A stretch of 18,744 bases of DNA, from assembly GCA_938041555.1 (NCBI GenBank), contig CALIAC010000008.1, positions 1 through 18,744 on the forward strand. The letters are read 5' to 3'. The stretch is from an uncultured Candidatus Saccharibacteria bacterium. Lineage in GTDB: Bacteria > Patescibacteriota > Saccharimonadia > Saccharimonadales > Saccharimonadaceae. This document shows positions 1 to 6,777 of this stretch, piece after piece (within the stretch, counting starts at the first letter, position 1; the number at the start of each line of letters is the position of its first letter). The position numbers and the translations under genes were made by a program. The notes under the pieces were generated by a model, which was not told where the DNA came from, made no database searches, and worked only from the letters and a program-made list of their open reading frames with translations.

Positions 1-1465
1 CCTGCAGGCAGATATAGCCAAGCTCGTTCTCTGGGCCATGGCTGTGGATTTCAACATTATTGAGCAAAGTGCAGATGTCGTTTTCAGTGAGGTGAGAGCC
101 AAGCCGCTGATTAATAAATCGACTGGTTATATCGATGGTTGCGGGCTCGTACTTCCCTGCAAAATACTCATCAAGAATCCCACCATGTTCACTCGTAAAT
201 GGCTTAATATCTATCACTGGGCTTGCCTGCTCGCCGCCTACCATACCAATCAGCCGGTTCAGCACAGCCGCATTCTGCAGGGGCGACTGGCCTTTGTTAA
301 AGCGGGCCAGCGCATCAGTAAACACGCCGTGGCGCATGGCCATTTTGCGCACTGCGTACATATCAAAGGTGGCGCACTCCAACACAATCGTGGTGGTCGT
401 GGCCGATACCTCAGTGCGGCTGCCACCCATGATGCCACCTAAGCCCACCGGGCCCTGCCCGTCGGCAATCACTATGTCGTCTGGCGTCAGCTCAATTGTC
501 TTACCGCTCAGCAGTGCCAGCCTTTCGCCCTGCCGCGCCATACGCGCGCCAAGCTGCCCGCCGCGGAGTGTATCGTAATCATAAACATGGGTTGGCTGAG
601 CCGTCATCAGCATCACGTAATTCGTCGCATCCACAATGTTATTAATCGGCTTTGCCCCCATCGCCACCAGTTGACACTGTAGCCAAAACGGGCTCGGCGT
701 GACCTGCACGCCGCGGATCGCCACCGCCATAAAGCGTGGCACAAGCTGCGGAATATCGTTCGAAACCGCGAGCGGCACACTATCACCATCGCCAAATACC
801 TGCTCCAGGTTATACCAGGTAGGGCTGGTAAATGGTTGGTGGAGAATGCCAGCAATCTCGCGCGCCACGCCCAGCTGGCCAAAGCAATCTGGCCGGTGGG
901 TAAACATTTTGTTCTCGATATCAAGCACATAGTCATCCAGGCCAAACAGCGCGGCAAAGTCAGCCCCTGGTTGCAAGGCCTTACCTGATGGTAGGTCGCG
1001 CGGCGTCAGCGCTACAATCCCCTCGTGGTCCGTACCAATTGCCAGCTCATCAGCCGCGGCCAGCATACCCTGGCTAAGCACCCCACGGAGCTTGCGCGCA
1101 TCGAGCGTAAAGGGCTCACCCTCGAGAATACTGGCTGGCACCGTACTTGCAGGCGGCAGCCACACGGCCCACATATCAGCCTGCACATTGGGCGCCCCGC
1201 ACACCACCTGCACCAGGCCGTTTTCATCGCGTGGTACATCCGGCACCGCCATCCCATCACCAATTTTGGTCACGCTCAGGCGGTCGGCATTGGGGTGCTT
1301 CGCACACTCCACCACCCGCACCACGCGCGCACCGCGGTAACGTTCGGCCAGGTTCTCGACCTGCTCCACACTACCAAGCTGCTGATTAATACGCTGCACC
1401 AGCTCATCCACTGGTGGTAATTCAAAGTTAATAAGTTGTTTTATAACATTAAGGCTGACTTTCAT
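1..1465 (-). CDS. pheT: Phenylalanine--tRNA ligase beta subunit, 5' part (runs off left edge)
   Basis: Reading the minus strand from the ATG at 1465 gives 488 residues open to the window edge, with no internal stop. The order of parts is that of PheT: an N-terminal region, an EMAP-like tRNA-binding domain (about residues 40-150, with the VVECAKHPNADRLSV signature), the segment FTHRPDCFGQLGVAREIAG near 188-206, then the B3/B4 editing domain (INNIVDATNYVM, HVYDYDTLRGG, GLGGIMGG) and the start of the B5 domain (ITSRFINQRLG). Full-length PheT is about 800 residues, so the catalytic-like core and anticodon-binding end lie outside the window. The protein pairs with PheS in an alpha2beta2 synthetase charging tRNA-Phe in the cytoplasm. 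Its partner pheS is about 7.7 kb away on the opposite strand instead of directly upstream. No Shine-Dalgarno is visible; an extended -10 (TGGTATACT) ends 10 nt before the ATG. Shorter open frames on the plus strand here are shadows. Confidence 0.97.
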   Translation of the reverse strand, partial: MKVSLNVIKQLINFELPPVDELVQRINQQLGSVEQVENLAERYRGARVVRVVECAKHPNADRLSVTKIGDGMAVPDVPRDENGLVQVVCGAPNVQADMWAVWLPPASTVPASILEGEPFTLDARKLRGVLSQGMLAAADELAIGTDHEGIVALTPRDLPSGKALQPGADFAALFGLDDYVLDIENKMFTHRPDCFGQLGVAREIAGILHQPFTSPTWYNLEQVFGDGDSVPLAVSNDIPQLVPRFMAVAIRGVQVTPSPFWLQCQLVAMGAKPINNIVDATNYVMLMTAQPTHVYDYDTLRGGQLGARMARQGERLALLSGKTIELTPDDIVIADGQGPVGLGGIMGGSRTEVSATTTTIVLECATFDMYAVRKMAMRHGVFTDALARFNKGQSPLQNAAVLNRLIGMVGGEQASPVIDIKPFTSEHGGILDEYFAGKYEPATIDITSRFINQRLGSHLTENDICTLLNNVEIHSHGPENELGYICLQ

Positions 1466-1475
1466 ACTGGGTTAT

Positions 1476-1484
1476 AGTATACCA
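1476..1484 (-). promoter_or_regulatory. Extended -10 of pheT
   Basis: On the minus strand TGGTATACT (TGn plus TATACT) ends 10 nt before the pheT ATG. There is no good -35 and no Shine-Dalgarno. A start site 6-7 nt past the hexamer would leave a leader of only about 3-4 nt. Confidence 0.6.
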
Positions 1485-1580
1485 TCTCGAGGTAAAGCTG
1501 CGCTACAAACCGTATTCTCTTTCGTCGTACACTAACACTACTCCATATAAAAGATACGAAACTATCTACCGTCTTATCTC

Positions 1581-2081
1581 TCAAATATCCAAATGCTCCA
1601 CTGGCTGCTCCAGGCTCTGTTGCAAATTTTGCACAGCACGCTCTGGGATATACGCCGCGAGCTCATCGATCGTATCGACAACCTCCATTCGCCCCCATTG
1701 TTTGACCGTCGCTGGATTGTCGTTGGTTTGTGTGCTACGCTGCGTGCCTGTAGGCCAATAGTTCCAGTCGGCGTCATTGCGCTCATAGTACACATAACGG
1801 CCCTTTTGCGTAAGATACACTCGCTGTTCGCGAAGAGCTGCTTTGTCCTTTGCTATTGTCCTATATATCTTACGACCCATAAAAATCTTATGCTGATACA
1901 CGCCATCCTTGCCAACGCGCAGCTGTACTTCATGAAAACTATCGTGTGTTGCTTGCTGCCGCTCAACTAACAAACGATAACCCGCCATCAGTGCTGCAGA
2001 TAGACTCATACTAAGGCCAGGCAAAGTCCCTTCAATATAGCGTTCGTCGTTGTGCGAAAAATAGATTGTTTTATTGGCCAT
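1581..2081 (-). CDS. EXLDI-type small protein of unknown function
   Basis: The encoded protein has 166 residues from the second of two adjacent ATGs. I prefer the ATG at 2081 because AGGAGG then lies 6 nt upstream; the first ATG (2084) would leave only 3 nt. The protein ends in VEHLDI directly before the stop, which fits the EXLDI family, a group of uncharacterised small bacterial proteins named for a C-terminal Glu-x-Leu-Asp-Ile. The N-terminal half is rich in aromatic and charged residues (TIYFSHNDERYIEGT, KIFMGRKIYRTIAKDKA), and the middle has tyrosine-rich strands (GRYVYYERNDADWNYW). There is no signal peptide or membrane helix, so it is probably cytoplasmic. It has its own strong promoter with a tandem 12-bp repeat at the start site, suggesting repression. 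Function is unknown; the family call rests on the C-terminal motif and the size. Confidence 0.85.
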   Translation of the reverse strand: MANKTIYFSHNDERYIEGTLPGLSMSLSAALMAGYRLLVERQQATHDSFHEVQLRVGKDGVYQHKIFMGRKIYRTIAKDKAALREQRVYLTQKGRYVYYERNDADWNYWPTGTQRSTQTNDNPATVKQWGRMEVVDTIDELAAYIPERAVQNLQQSLEQPVEHLDI

Positions 2082-2092
2082 CATACTCCTCC

Positions 2093-2115
2093 TTATATGT
2101 ATAGTTATACGTATA
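2093..2115. promoter_or_regulatory. Tandem 11-bp repeat, probable operator
   Basis: Plus-strand TTATATGTATA (2093-2103) and TTATACGTATA (2105-2115) differ at one base and repeat with a 12-bp period. The second contains the perfect palindrome TATACGTATA (2106-2115). They cover the stretch between the -10 and the Shine-Dalgarno of the EXLDI-type gene, the place where a repressor would block transcription. The binding protein is unknown. Confidence 0.5.
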
Positions 2116-2143
2116 TAATATCTATCTTCTGTGGTGCTGTCAA
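2115..2143 (-). promoter_or_regulatory. Promoter of the EXLDI-type gene
   Basis: TTGACA (2143..2138), a 17-nt spacer and TATTAT (2120..2115) on the minus strand form a near-consensus housekeeping promoter, with the start site expected near 2108 and the Shine-Dalgarno about 20 nt further on. Confidence 0.8.
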
Positions 2144-2232
2144 GGTTGTTCGGGAGTGTAGTGCATTACCTCTGTTATATTGACATAAAATAGCTATACT
2201 ATCCAGAATATGCTACATTATCCATCTGCTTA

Positions 2233-2241
2233 TGCTACAAT
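2233..2241 (+). promoter_or_regulatory. Extended -10 before the DUF6882-like gene
   Basis: TGCTACAAT is an extended -10 that would give a leader of about 30 nt carrying the GGAGG of the gene at 2278. A similar TGCTACATT lies 22 bp upstream (2211-2219), within a degenerate repeat. The -35 region is poor. Confidence 0.4.
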
Positions 2242-2277
2242 TACAAAAGCATACAAGAACATAATCTGGAGGTTTAT

Positions 2278-3027
2278 ATGCATACCGGTATTCGACGAAT
2301 GGGTCAGCGTAACTGTATTTATAGCGCGCTCCGCCAAGAGCTGATGACTGAAATGTTTCAGCGAACAGCAGGAAACGATGAGTCCGTCAACCACGAAGCT
2401 GATCTTAGTACACAGTACTTTGCTATGGTAGGAGATAAAGGCAAGGTAACGGCCAAGGCACACCTACTTGCATCCATCGCCGTCGAGCCACCAACCCTCA
2501 TGTGGGGCTACGCGGACGAGCTTGCACAGTTTGGCAAAGCGGTCGAGCTCGCCCACAAGGTACGCGAGTATGGCTTAGAGCACAAAGAGAATGACCTCGT
2601 TAGCCCAGAAGTTGAATATACCTTCCCATCCGATATAGACCAACAGCTTGTGATCGCCAGTGTCGCGCACGATATCGGCTTTGCTGCCATCACTATCTTT
2701 GGTACGGATTATTACTACTACAGCTCACCAATTCGTGGTGGTCGCCGTGTAGTGCTTTTGCTTGAGAATATCTCTGAGCCCGTGCCACCCATTACGCTTG
2801 ACTACTTCTACTCACGCTTGCCACGCTATCTGCAGCAGGTGGACGACATTGCATGGTCGCTGGAGGGCTTTGTGGAGCTGATGCCAGGCTGGAGCATCGA
2901 GATGAACGACGATGACAATGGAGTCCACCACGCCCGTGTCACCGATGATACTGGCACAAGTATCCGCGTCAGCTACCAATTCGATGAGTATGAGCGGCTC
3001 AAGCGACTTGAGTTTAATCACGACTAA
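2278..3027 (+). CDS. DUF6882-like protein of unknown function
   Basis: The predicted protein has 249 residues, no signal peptide and no membrane helix, so it is likely cytoplasmic. The start is supported by GGAGG 5 nt upstream of the ATG. Residues 61-81 (AHLLASIAVEPPTLMWGYADE) resemble the core of the DUF6882 family, in which a strand and a Trp-rich 'WGYAN'-like motif are followed by a helix (here 82-101). The rest (115-249) is acidic and aromatic, with a tetratyrosine run at 145-148 and no motif I recognise. It is transcribed alone: it diverges from the EXLDI-type gene and is followed by a clear hairpin terminator. The assignment to DUF6882 is from memory of the motif only; catalytic residues are not evident. 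Confidence 0.85.
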   Translation: MHTGIRRMGQRNCIYSALRQELMTEMFQRTAGNDESVNHEADLSTQYFAMVGDKGKVTAKAHLLASIAVEPPTLMWGYADELAQFGKAVELAHKVREYGLEHKENDLVSPEVEYTFPSDIDQQLVIASVAHDIGFAAITIFGTDYYYYSSPIRGGRRVVLLLENISEPVPPITLDYFYSRLPRYLQQVDDIAWSLEGFVELMPGWSIEMNDDDNGVHHARVTDDTGTSIRVSYQFDEYERLKRLEFNHD

Positions 3028-3050
3028 TACTCGCTACCAGTGCTATACCA

Positions 3051-3084
3051 AAAACCGCATTTGTATAGTAATGCGGTTTTATTG
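3051..3084 (+). terminator. Rho-independent terminator
   Basis: An 11-bp perfect stem AAAACCGCATT (3051-3061) / AATGCGGTTTT (3070-3080) with an 8-nt loop ends in a short T tract. It closes the gene ending at 3027; the A/T-flanked stem could also work from the other strand. Confidence 0.85.
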
Positions 3085-3163
3085 TGGTTTTTACATCAAT
3101 ATGACCTCTGTTGTCACTCTTGCTACACTGGTGTGTGCTCACTGCAAGATATATAACCAGTGT

Positions 3164-3192
3164 TTGCAATTGACGCAACAATCCGGCATACT
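3164..3192 (+). promoter_or_regulatory. Possible promoter of the secreted hydrolase
   Basis: TTGCAA (3164-3169), a 17-nt spacer and CATACT (3187-3192) precede the gene at 3217 with a short leader that includes the Shine-Dalgarno. The hexamers are imperfect, so this is tentative. Confidence 0.4.
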
Positions 3193-3216
3193 GGAGAGTA
3201 CTAAAGGAGGACTGAC

Positions 3217-4206
3217 ATGACAAAACTAGACTATATCAGCCTAAAGAGTTGGGTTGTTGCTGGCCTGTTGAGTGTGACAGGGCTTGTGGCAGCAACAACG
3301 TTCCTGGCACCAAGCCAAGCGGCCGCCAGTAGCGATTTGCGCTCAGCTAATATAAGCCGCAAGAACTACAACGAGGCGATGAGCAGTATCGACCAGCAGA
3401 TCAAGCAAGAAGAGAGCGACAGCAGCATTCGCCCAGAGTGCCGCACTTACACGAAGACTCATGGCAAGCGTGCTGCAAAGGCCGTCCTCATGATTCACGG
3501 CATCAGCGGCTGCAGCAATGTTTACCAAAAGCTGGCAGATGAATTCTACAACCAAGGCTACAACGTCTACGTCCCACGCGTACCCAAGCATGGTTATACT
3601 AACAACAAGCGCCACGGCGAGATCTCTACCAAAGATATTGCCGACTTCATGAAGACAAGTGCACAGCAAGTGAGCGGCCTGGGTGATGAGCTTGGTATTG
3701 TTGGCCACTCTGGTGGCGGTGATATGGCGACGTGGCTTGCCCAGTATGGTAATGGCTTCTTTACGAATGTGCTACTGCTTGCCCCATTCTACGAGCCAGC
3801 AGCTAGCCAAGCCCCTAAGTGGCAGCTACCCATCTTGCGCACATTGTATGGCTATAACATTTTGCCAGATAAGTTTAGCCCAAGTGGCTTGTCATACCGC
3901 GCACTCGGCAAGTATCTCATCGTCAAAGAGAACTTCAAGAAAGACCTCGCTGCACCGGGCCTCAAGCGCGTTGCGACAGTGACGAGTGAGAATGATGACG
4001 CTGTCGATAACGGCCTAGCGGTGAGCATTCCGCAGCGCATGGCTCAGGCAAACAATGCATCGTTCCAGCACTACAACCTACCAAAGCGGCTCAACATCGG
4101 TCACAATATGGTTGGATCGACTGATGGCGGTATGGCTACCCACCACCAGGCAGTCTACACGCAGTATCTTAACCTCTATGAGGGTCGCCAAACTGCCGAA
4201 ATCTAG
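3217..4206 (+). CDS. Secreted or membrane-anchored alpha/beta hydrolase (paralogue 1)
   Basis: The 329-residue protein has a hydrophobic N-terminal segment (about 11-31) followed by SQAAASS, so it is exported or signal-anchored. The hydrolase fold shows the oxyanion region MIHGISG (92-98), the nucleophile elbow GHSGGG (163-168, Ser165), an acidic loop SENDDAVD (257-264) and the probable catalytic His296 in NIGHNM. This predicts a serine esterase or lipase outside the cytoplasm; the substrate is unknown. Two cysteines (75 and 99) are also present in the paralogue at 6777-7769, consistent with an extracytoplasmic disulfide. The two paralogues share long blocks around the elbow (TWLAQYGNG, APFYEP, SQAPKWQ) but differ in the N-terminal anchor. 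GGAGG lies 6 nt upstream of the ATG. The gene stands alone with its own terminator. Lipid scavenging from a host or the environment is plausible for a CPR bacterium but is inference. Confidence 0.93.
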   Translation: MTKLDYISLKSWVVAGLLSVTGLVAATTFLAPSQAAASSDLRSANISRKNYNEAMSSIDQQIKQEESDSSIRPECRTYTKTHGKRAAKAVLMIHGISGCSNVYQKLADEFYNQGYNVYVPRVPKHGYTNNKRHGEISTKDIADFMKTSAQQVSGLGDELGIVGHSGGGDMATWLAQYGNGFFTNVLLLAPFYEPAASQAPKWQLPILRTLYGYNILPDKFSPSGLSYRALGKYLIVKENFKKDLAAPGLKRVATVTSENDDAVDNGLAVSIPQRMAQANNASFQHYNLPKRLNIGHNMVGSTDGGMATHHQAVYTQYLNLYEGRQTAEI

Positions 4207-4221
4207 CTGGCTCTAGCACCC

Positions 4222-4266
4222 ATAATAAAAATACTGCAGCTCAGTCAACTGCAGTATTTTTATTAT
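4222..4266. terminator. Long A/T-flanked hairpin terminator
   Basis: An 18-bp perfect stem (4222-4239 with 4249-4266) around a 9-nt loop has CTGCAG at its tip and U-rich arms. It lies 15 nt after the hydrolase stop and, being symmetrical, could also end transcripts from the DUF2812 gene on the other strand. Confidence 0.9.
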
Positions 4267-4457
4267 ATTTTTGAGAATATGAGACTCAAATTTCTTAGCT
4301 ACCTTCTCCTCTATTGTTTCTATTACAATACAATAGATTACTGATTGGTCATTCTGCTGAGAGCATCATGTGCAAAATCAGGTACTCTCTTAGCACAATC
4401 AAGGGGAGTGTGAGGAGAAAACTTCAGAAAGAATAGAGAAGTTTAGTATCGCAGACT
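4267..4457. other. Intergenic stretch between convergent genes, nothing recognised
   Basis: About 190 nt of A/T-rich sequence separates the terminator from the stop of the DUF2812 gene. The only structure seen is a weak 7-bp inverted repeat CTATTGT/ACAATAG (4311-4317, 4330-4336). No open frame of useful length, tRNA arm or promoter stands out. Confidence 0.5.
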
Positions 4458-5009
4458 CTACCGCTGCTCGGCAATCAGCGCACGCTTCAGCCGGCGCAAG
4501 CCACGCCAGCACCGCACGCAAAGATACCCATCAAAGAGTGCAACGAGTATTAGCCCGTAGAACTCAGGCCGCTGCAAGATAGCTGGCGTTTGCACAAGCT
4601 TATACCCAATATAAGCAAACAGCAGTACAACGATCATCATCAGCAGCCCCATACGCTGCTTGCTAATGCGCTTCACCATTGCCAGGCGAGACTCGTTATC
4701 GCTAAAGATATCATCTTCTTCAGCTTCACTGCTCGGCCTACGAAACACATGAAAGCCATTGGCCGATGAAACATATTCCCAGCCATAATCGGCATAGAGC
4801 TGCTGGTACTGCGCGTTTTCTTCGCGCCGAGTAAGACTCTGAAAGTCGATTTTGTACGTATAGTGCGCCGCTGGGCACGGCTCGAATATATAAAAGCACG
4901 GGATAATAAAGCGTTTGAGGGCATATCCTTGCCGATGTTGCTCAGCAAGAAATGCCTCCTCCTGCCCATACTCGGGCAACATGTAGTACCGACACATGAT
5001 CCGTGACAT
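4458..5009 (-). CDS. DUF2812 domain membrane protein
   Basis: This 183-residue protein has a soluble N-terminal domain and two C-terminal membrane helices (about 118-138 and 150-166). The soluble part carries features of DUF2812: YKIDF at 52-56, then YQQLYADYGWEYV (68-80) and a Phe/Arg pair GFHVFRR. It ends in a strongly basic tail (RGLRRLKRALIAEQR), so it is an inner-membrane protein. DUF2812 genes are typically found directly after a PadR-type repressor, and that is the case here: only 4 nt separate the PadR stop (5014) from this ATG. The start at 5009 has GGAAGG 10 nt upstream, inside the end of the PadR gene; Met5 (4997) is an alternative. The function of DUF2812 is not known; coupling to PadR suggests a stress- or ligand-responsive membrane module. 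Confidence 0.92.
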   Translation of the reverse strand: MSRIMCRYYMLPEYGQEEAFLAEQHRQGYALKRFIIPCFYIFEPCPAAHYTYKIDFQSLTRREENAQYQQLYADYGWEYVSSANGFHVFRRPSSEAEEDDIFSDNESRLAMVKRISKQRMGLLMMIVVLLFAYIGYKLVQTPAILQRPEFYGLILVALFDGYLCVRCWRGLRRLKRALIAEQR

Positions 5010-5013
5010 TCAG

Positions 5014-5331
5014 TTATTTCCTTCCTTTGCTATTGTTATACAGTCGCTCGATCCGCCGCAGCTCGCAGGCTAATATCTCTTGGCCAAGTGGTGTGATGTG
5101 GTAGATTTTGCGCTTGTCCTCTTCTCGTACGAAGCGGATTATGCCATCCTTCTCCATCTTGGCGAGCGTGCCATACATTGTGCCAGGGCTAATCTGCACC
5201 TGGCCATCCGTCATCTGCTTGACGCGCTGACCAATCGTATAGCCATGCATCTCCGCCTGCAAACAAAATAGGATGTAGAACCCTGTCTCGGTCATCGGTG
5301 AGTAGATACGTCGTAGTTTTGCTTGGATCAT
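5014..5331 (-). CDS. PadR family transcriptional regulator
   Basis: This 105-residue protein matches the short PadR class: MTETGFYILFCLQAEMHGYTIGQ is the helix that opens the winged helix, followed by the recognition region ISPGTMYGTLAKMEKDGII (about 47-65) and the wing REEDKRKIYHITPLGQEIL. The C-terminal helix for dimer formation is short. PadR proteins are dimeric repressors that often control their own operon and neighbouring membrane-protein genes. It lies between the CPBP protease (30 nt upstream) and the DUF2812 gene (4 nt downstream) on the same strand, so all three may form one transcript with an extra promoter before padR. A TATAAT lies 18 nt before the ATG. The inverted and direct repeats at 6080-6120 upstream of the CPBP gene are candidate operators; this link is inference. 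Confidence 0.95.
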   Translation of the reverse strand: MIQAKLRRIYSPMTETGFYILFCLQAEMHGYTIGQRVKQMTDGQVQISPGTMYGTLAKMEKDGIIRFVREEDKRKIYHITPLGQEILACELRRIERLYNNSKGRK

Positions 5332-5349
5332 GTGCGCTTTCTCAGATAT

Positions 5350-5355
5350 ATTATA
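5350..5355 (-). promoter_or_regulatory. -10 element before padR
   Basis: A perfect TATAAT on the minus strand sits 18 nt before the padR ATG, in the 30-nt gap after the CPBP gene. No convincing -35 is visible. It could allow separate expression of padR and the DUF2812 gene. Confidence 0.45.
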
Positions 5356-5361
5356 CCTCGT

Positions 5362-6060
5362 CTAGCCTCGGGTTGCGAGCACAAGAAGTATCGTCGCGAG
5401 GCTATTCTGCAGGAGGTGTACACCCATTGAGGCGTAGAGGCTCTTCTTTTGTTCATAGGCTCGGCACAAGAAGAATGCTAGTGGCAGATAGCTCATAATC
5501 GCTAGACCATTTTTGACTTCCCCTGTAAGCATATAGGGTGCTACGTGTACAAGTGCAAAGAGTACCATTGATGCTGCATAAGCAAGAACACGAGATTTTT
5601 GCAATAAGCGAGCAAAGATAACGCCACGAAAGACAACTTCCTCAACGATCGGCCCAAATACCACCGCCATAAATACCGCATACCATAGCGCTCCACCAAA
5701 GAGGCCAACAAGCGCCGTTTGGTTTTGGTTAGTCACCTGCAGCGCAGCAAGCAGGAGTGCTACCGGCATCGTTGCAAGATATGCAAAGAGAAAATACTTG
5801 ACGACAAACCAGCTATTCTTGCCCAGTGCCTGCCGTGCAGTGCGCCATGCAGCAGCAAGTTCAGCTCGTTTCTTCATTACAATATAGCCAAGCAGGAGCA
5901 CACTTGCTACAGCATTGATAATGAGCCCAAGCACGCTCGTCGATGATATAGCAGCAAATCGCTCTAGTACATACGACAATGCTGTCATACCTACCATGTA
6001 GCCAGCAAAGTATGCCAGCAGAATTTTTACGTCATCCCGTCGTTTCGTTGTTTTATCCAT
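5362..6060 (-). CDS. CPBP family intramembrane metalloprotease
   Basis: The 232-residue protein is almost entirely membrane helices (roughly 12-34, 43-62, 84-108, 118-137, 155-175, 186-200 and 212-228). It carries the conserved CPBP/CAAX-protease motifs: EEVVFRG (Glu140, Glu141, Arg145), FALVH (His172) and HLLQN (His215). In this family these residues coordinate a metal and cleave substrates within the membrane; bacterial members are linked to bacteriocin self-immunity, peptide maturation or membrane-stress signalling. It is the first gene of a likely unit with PadR and DUF2812. AAAGGA lies 6 nt before the ATG, and the leader contains several palindromic and direct repeats suited to repressor binding. 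The substrate cannot be told from the sequence. Confidence 0.95.
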   Translation of the reverse strand: MDKTTKRRDDVKILLAYFAGYMVGMTALSYVLERFAAISSTSVLGLIINAVASVLLLGYIVMKKRAELAAAWRTARQALGKNSWFVVKYFLFAYLATMPVALLLAALQVTNQNQTALVGLFGGALWYAVFMAVVFGPIVEEVVFRGVIFARLLQKSRVLAYAASMVLFALVHVAPYMLTGEVKNGLAIMSYLPLAFFLCRAYEQKKSLYASMGVHLLQNSLATILLVLATRG

Positions 6061-6079
6061 TAACTATCCTTTCTCGATT

Positions 6080-6120
6080 GATACATCGAAGTCATATGTA
6101 TCGTAGTGCGATATATCGTA
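6080..6120. promoter_or_regulatory. Repeat-rich leader of the CPBP gene, probable operator
   Basis: The leader holds a perfect inverted repeat GATACAT (6080-6086) / ATGTATC (6096-6102), a direct repeat TATCGTA (6099-6105 and 6114-6120) and a palindrome CGATATATCG (6109-6118). They fill the space between the transcription start and the Shine-Dalgarno. The PadR-type protein encoded downstream is the obvious candidate ligand, though this is unproven. Confidence 0.45.
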
Positions 6121-6129
6121 TAGTCTTAT

Positions 6130-6157
6130 TGTATACCGTAGCTCGATATAATGTCAA
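6130..6157 (-). promoter_or_regulatory. Promoter of the CPBP-padR-DUF2812 unit
   Basis: TTGACA (6157..6152), a 16-nt spacer and TATACA (6135..6130) on the minus strand make a strong promoter, with the start near 6122, directly before the repeat-rich leader. Confidence 0.75.
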
Positions 6158-6193
6158 TAGTATGTTCTTTTATATGACGGAATAGTCTTGATA

Positions 6194-6230
6194 TGCAAAA
6201 AACCAGCAGTGTGTTCTACTGGTTTTTGCA
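6194..6230 (-). terminator. Rho-independent terminator
   Basis: The stem AAAAACCAG (6198-6206) / CTGGTTTTT (6219-6227) encloses a 12-nt loop, and on the minus strand runs into a T tract. It ends the hydrolase-HXXEE transcript, whose last stop is at 6259. Confidence 0.8.
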
Positions 6231-6258
6231 ACTTACTTATCGGCTACGCTCGTTATTC

Positions 6259-6777
6259 CTACAGATGCTTCATGCGCCACCGCTCAATCGCTTGCGACCA
6301 GCTCAGCATAAACATGAGATTGCCAATCAGCAGTAAGCCAACGACAGGTGTTAGTATCAGCGACATGCCAATCACCTGTGGCACAACAACAAAGCTATAG
6401 GCTATGCAGAGACCATTACCAAGGAGTGTGATAAGCGCCGTGACGCTACCAGGCGTCCAGCTTCGATACTTCGCTGCATCAACGAGATGCCCAACCAAGT
6501 GCAGCATATTTGCAAGAATAACTGCACATACCAGCGCAAGTGAGTGCAGGGCGATTGCACCGCCAAGCAGAGCCAGTGCAACGATCGACTCTTCGAGAAT
6601 AATAATGGCGACTGTCTCTGTTGACGGGTATGCTGTGCGATTCGATATAATCATCTGCCCAGCAAATGCCGGGTCATGCTCATGACGCCGAATCCAGGGC
6701 ACAAACCGAGCAATCTCCTCCAGCTCATGAATAATAAATAAGCCAAAACCAGCAAAGGCTACTAGCGCCTCCATCAT
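6259..6777 (-). CDS. HXXEE domain membrane protein
   Basis: This 172-residue integral membrane protein has the defining His-x-x-Glu-Glu motif (HELEE, residues 17-21) in its first helix and a second His cluster NMLHLVGHL in the middle, as in the HXXEE family. About five hydrophobic segments are visible. The metal-ligand-like residues suggest a membrane enzyme or metal site, but the family has no established activity that I know of. The ATG shares one base with the stop of the upstream alpha/beta hydrolase (TAATG), so translation is coupled; the next ATG, one codon on, is an equally possible start. The coupling suggests the two proteins act on the same substrate or at the same membrane site. 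Confidence 0.9.
   Translation of the reverse strand: MMEALVAFAGFGLFIIHELEEIARFVPWIRRHEHDPAFAGQMIISNRTAYPSTETVAIIILEESIVALALLGGAIALHSLALVCAVILANMLHLVGHLVDAAKYRSWTPGSVTALITLLGNGLCIAYSFVVVPQVIGMSLILTPVVGLLLIGNLMFMLSWSQAIERWRMKHL

Noticed and set aside
38..1420. Several plus- and minus-strand open frames over the first 1.4 kb
   Set aside because: All lie inside pheT in other frames; the real gene is open to the window edge and has unmistakable PheT motifs.
4311..4336. Inverted repeat CTATTGT/ACAATAG as a terminator or operator
   Set aside because: Only 7 A/T-rich pairs with a 12-nt loop and no T tract; likely chance.
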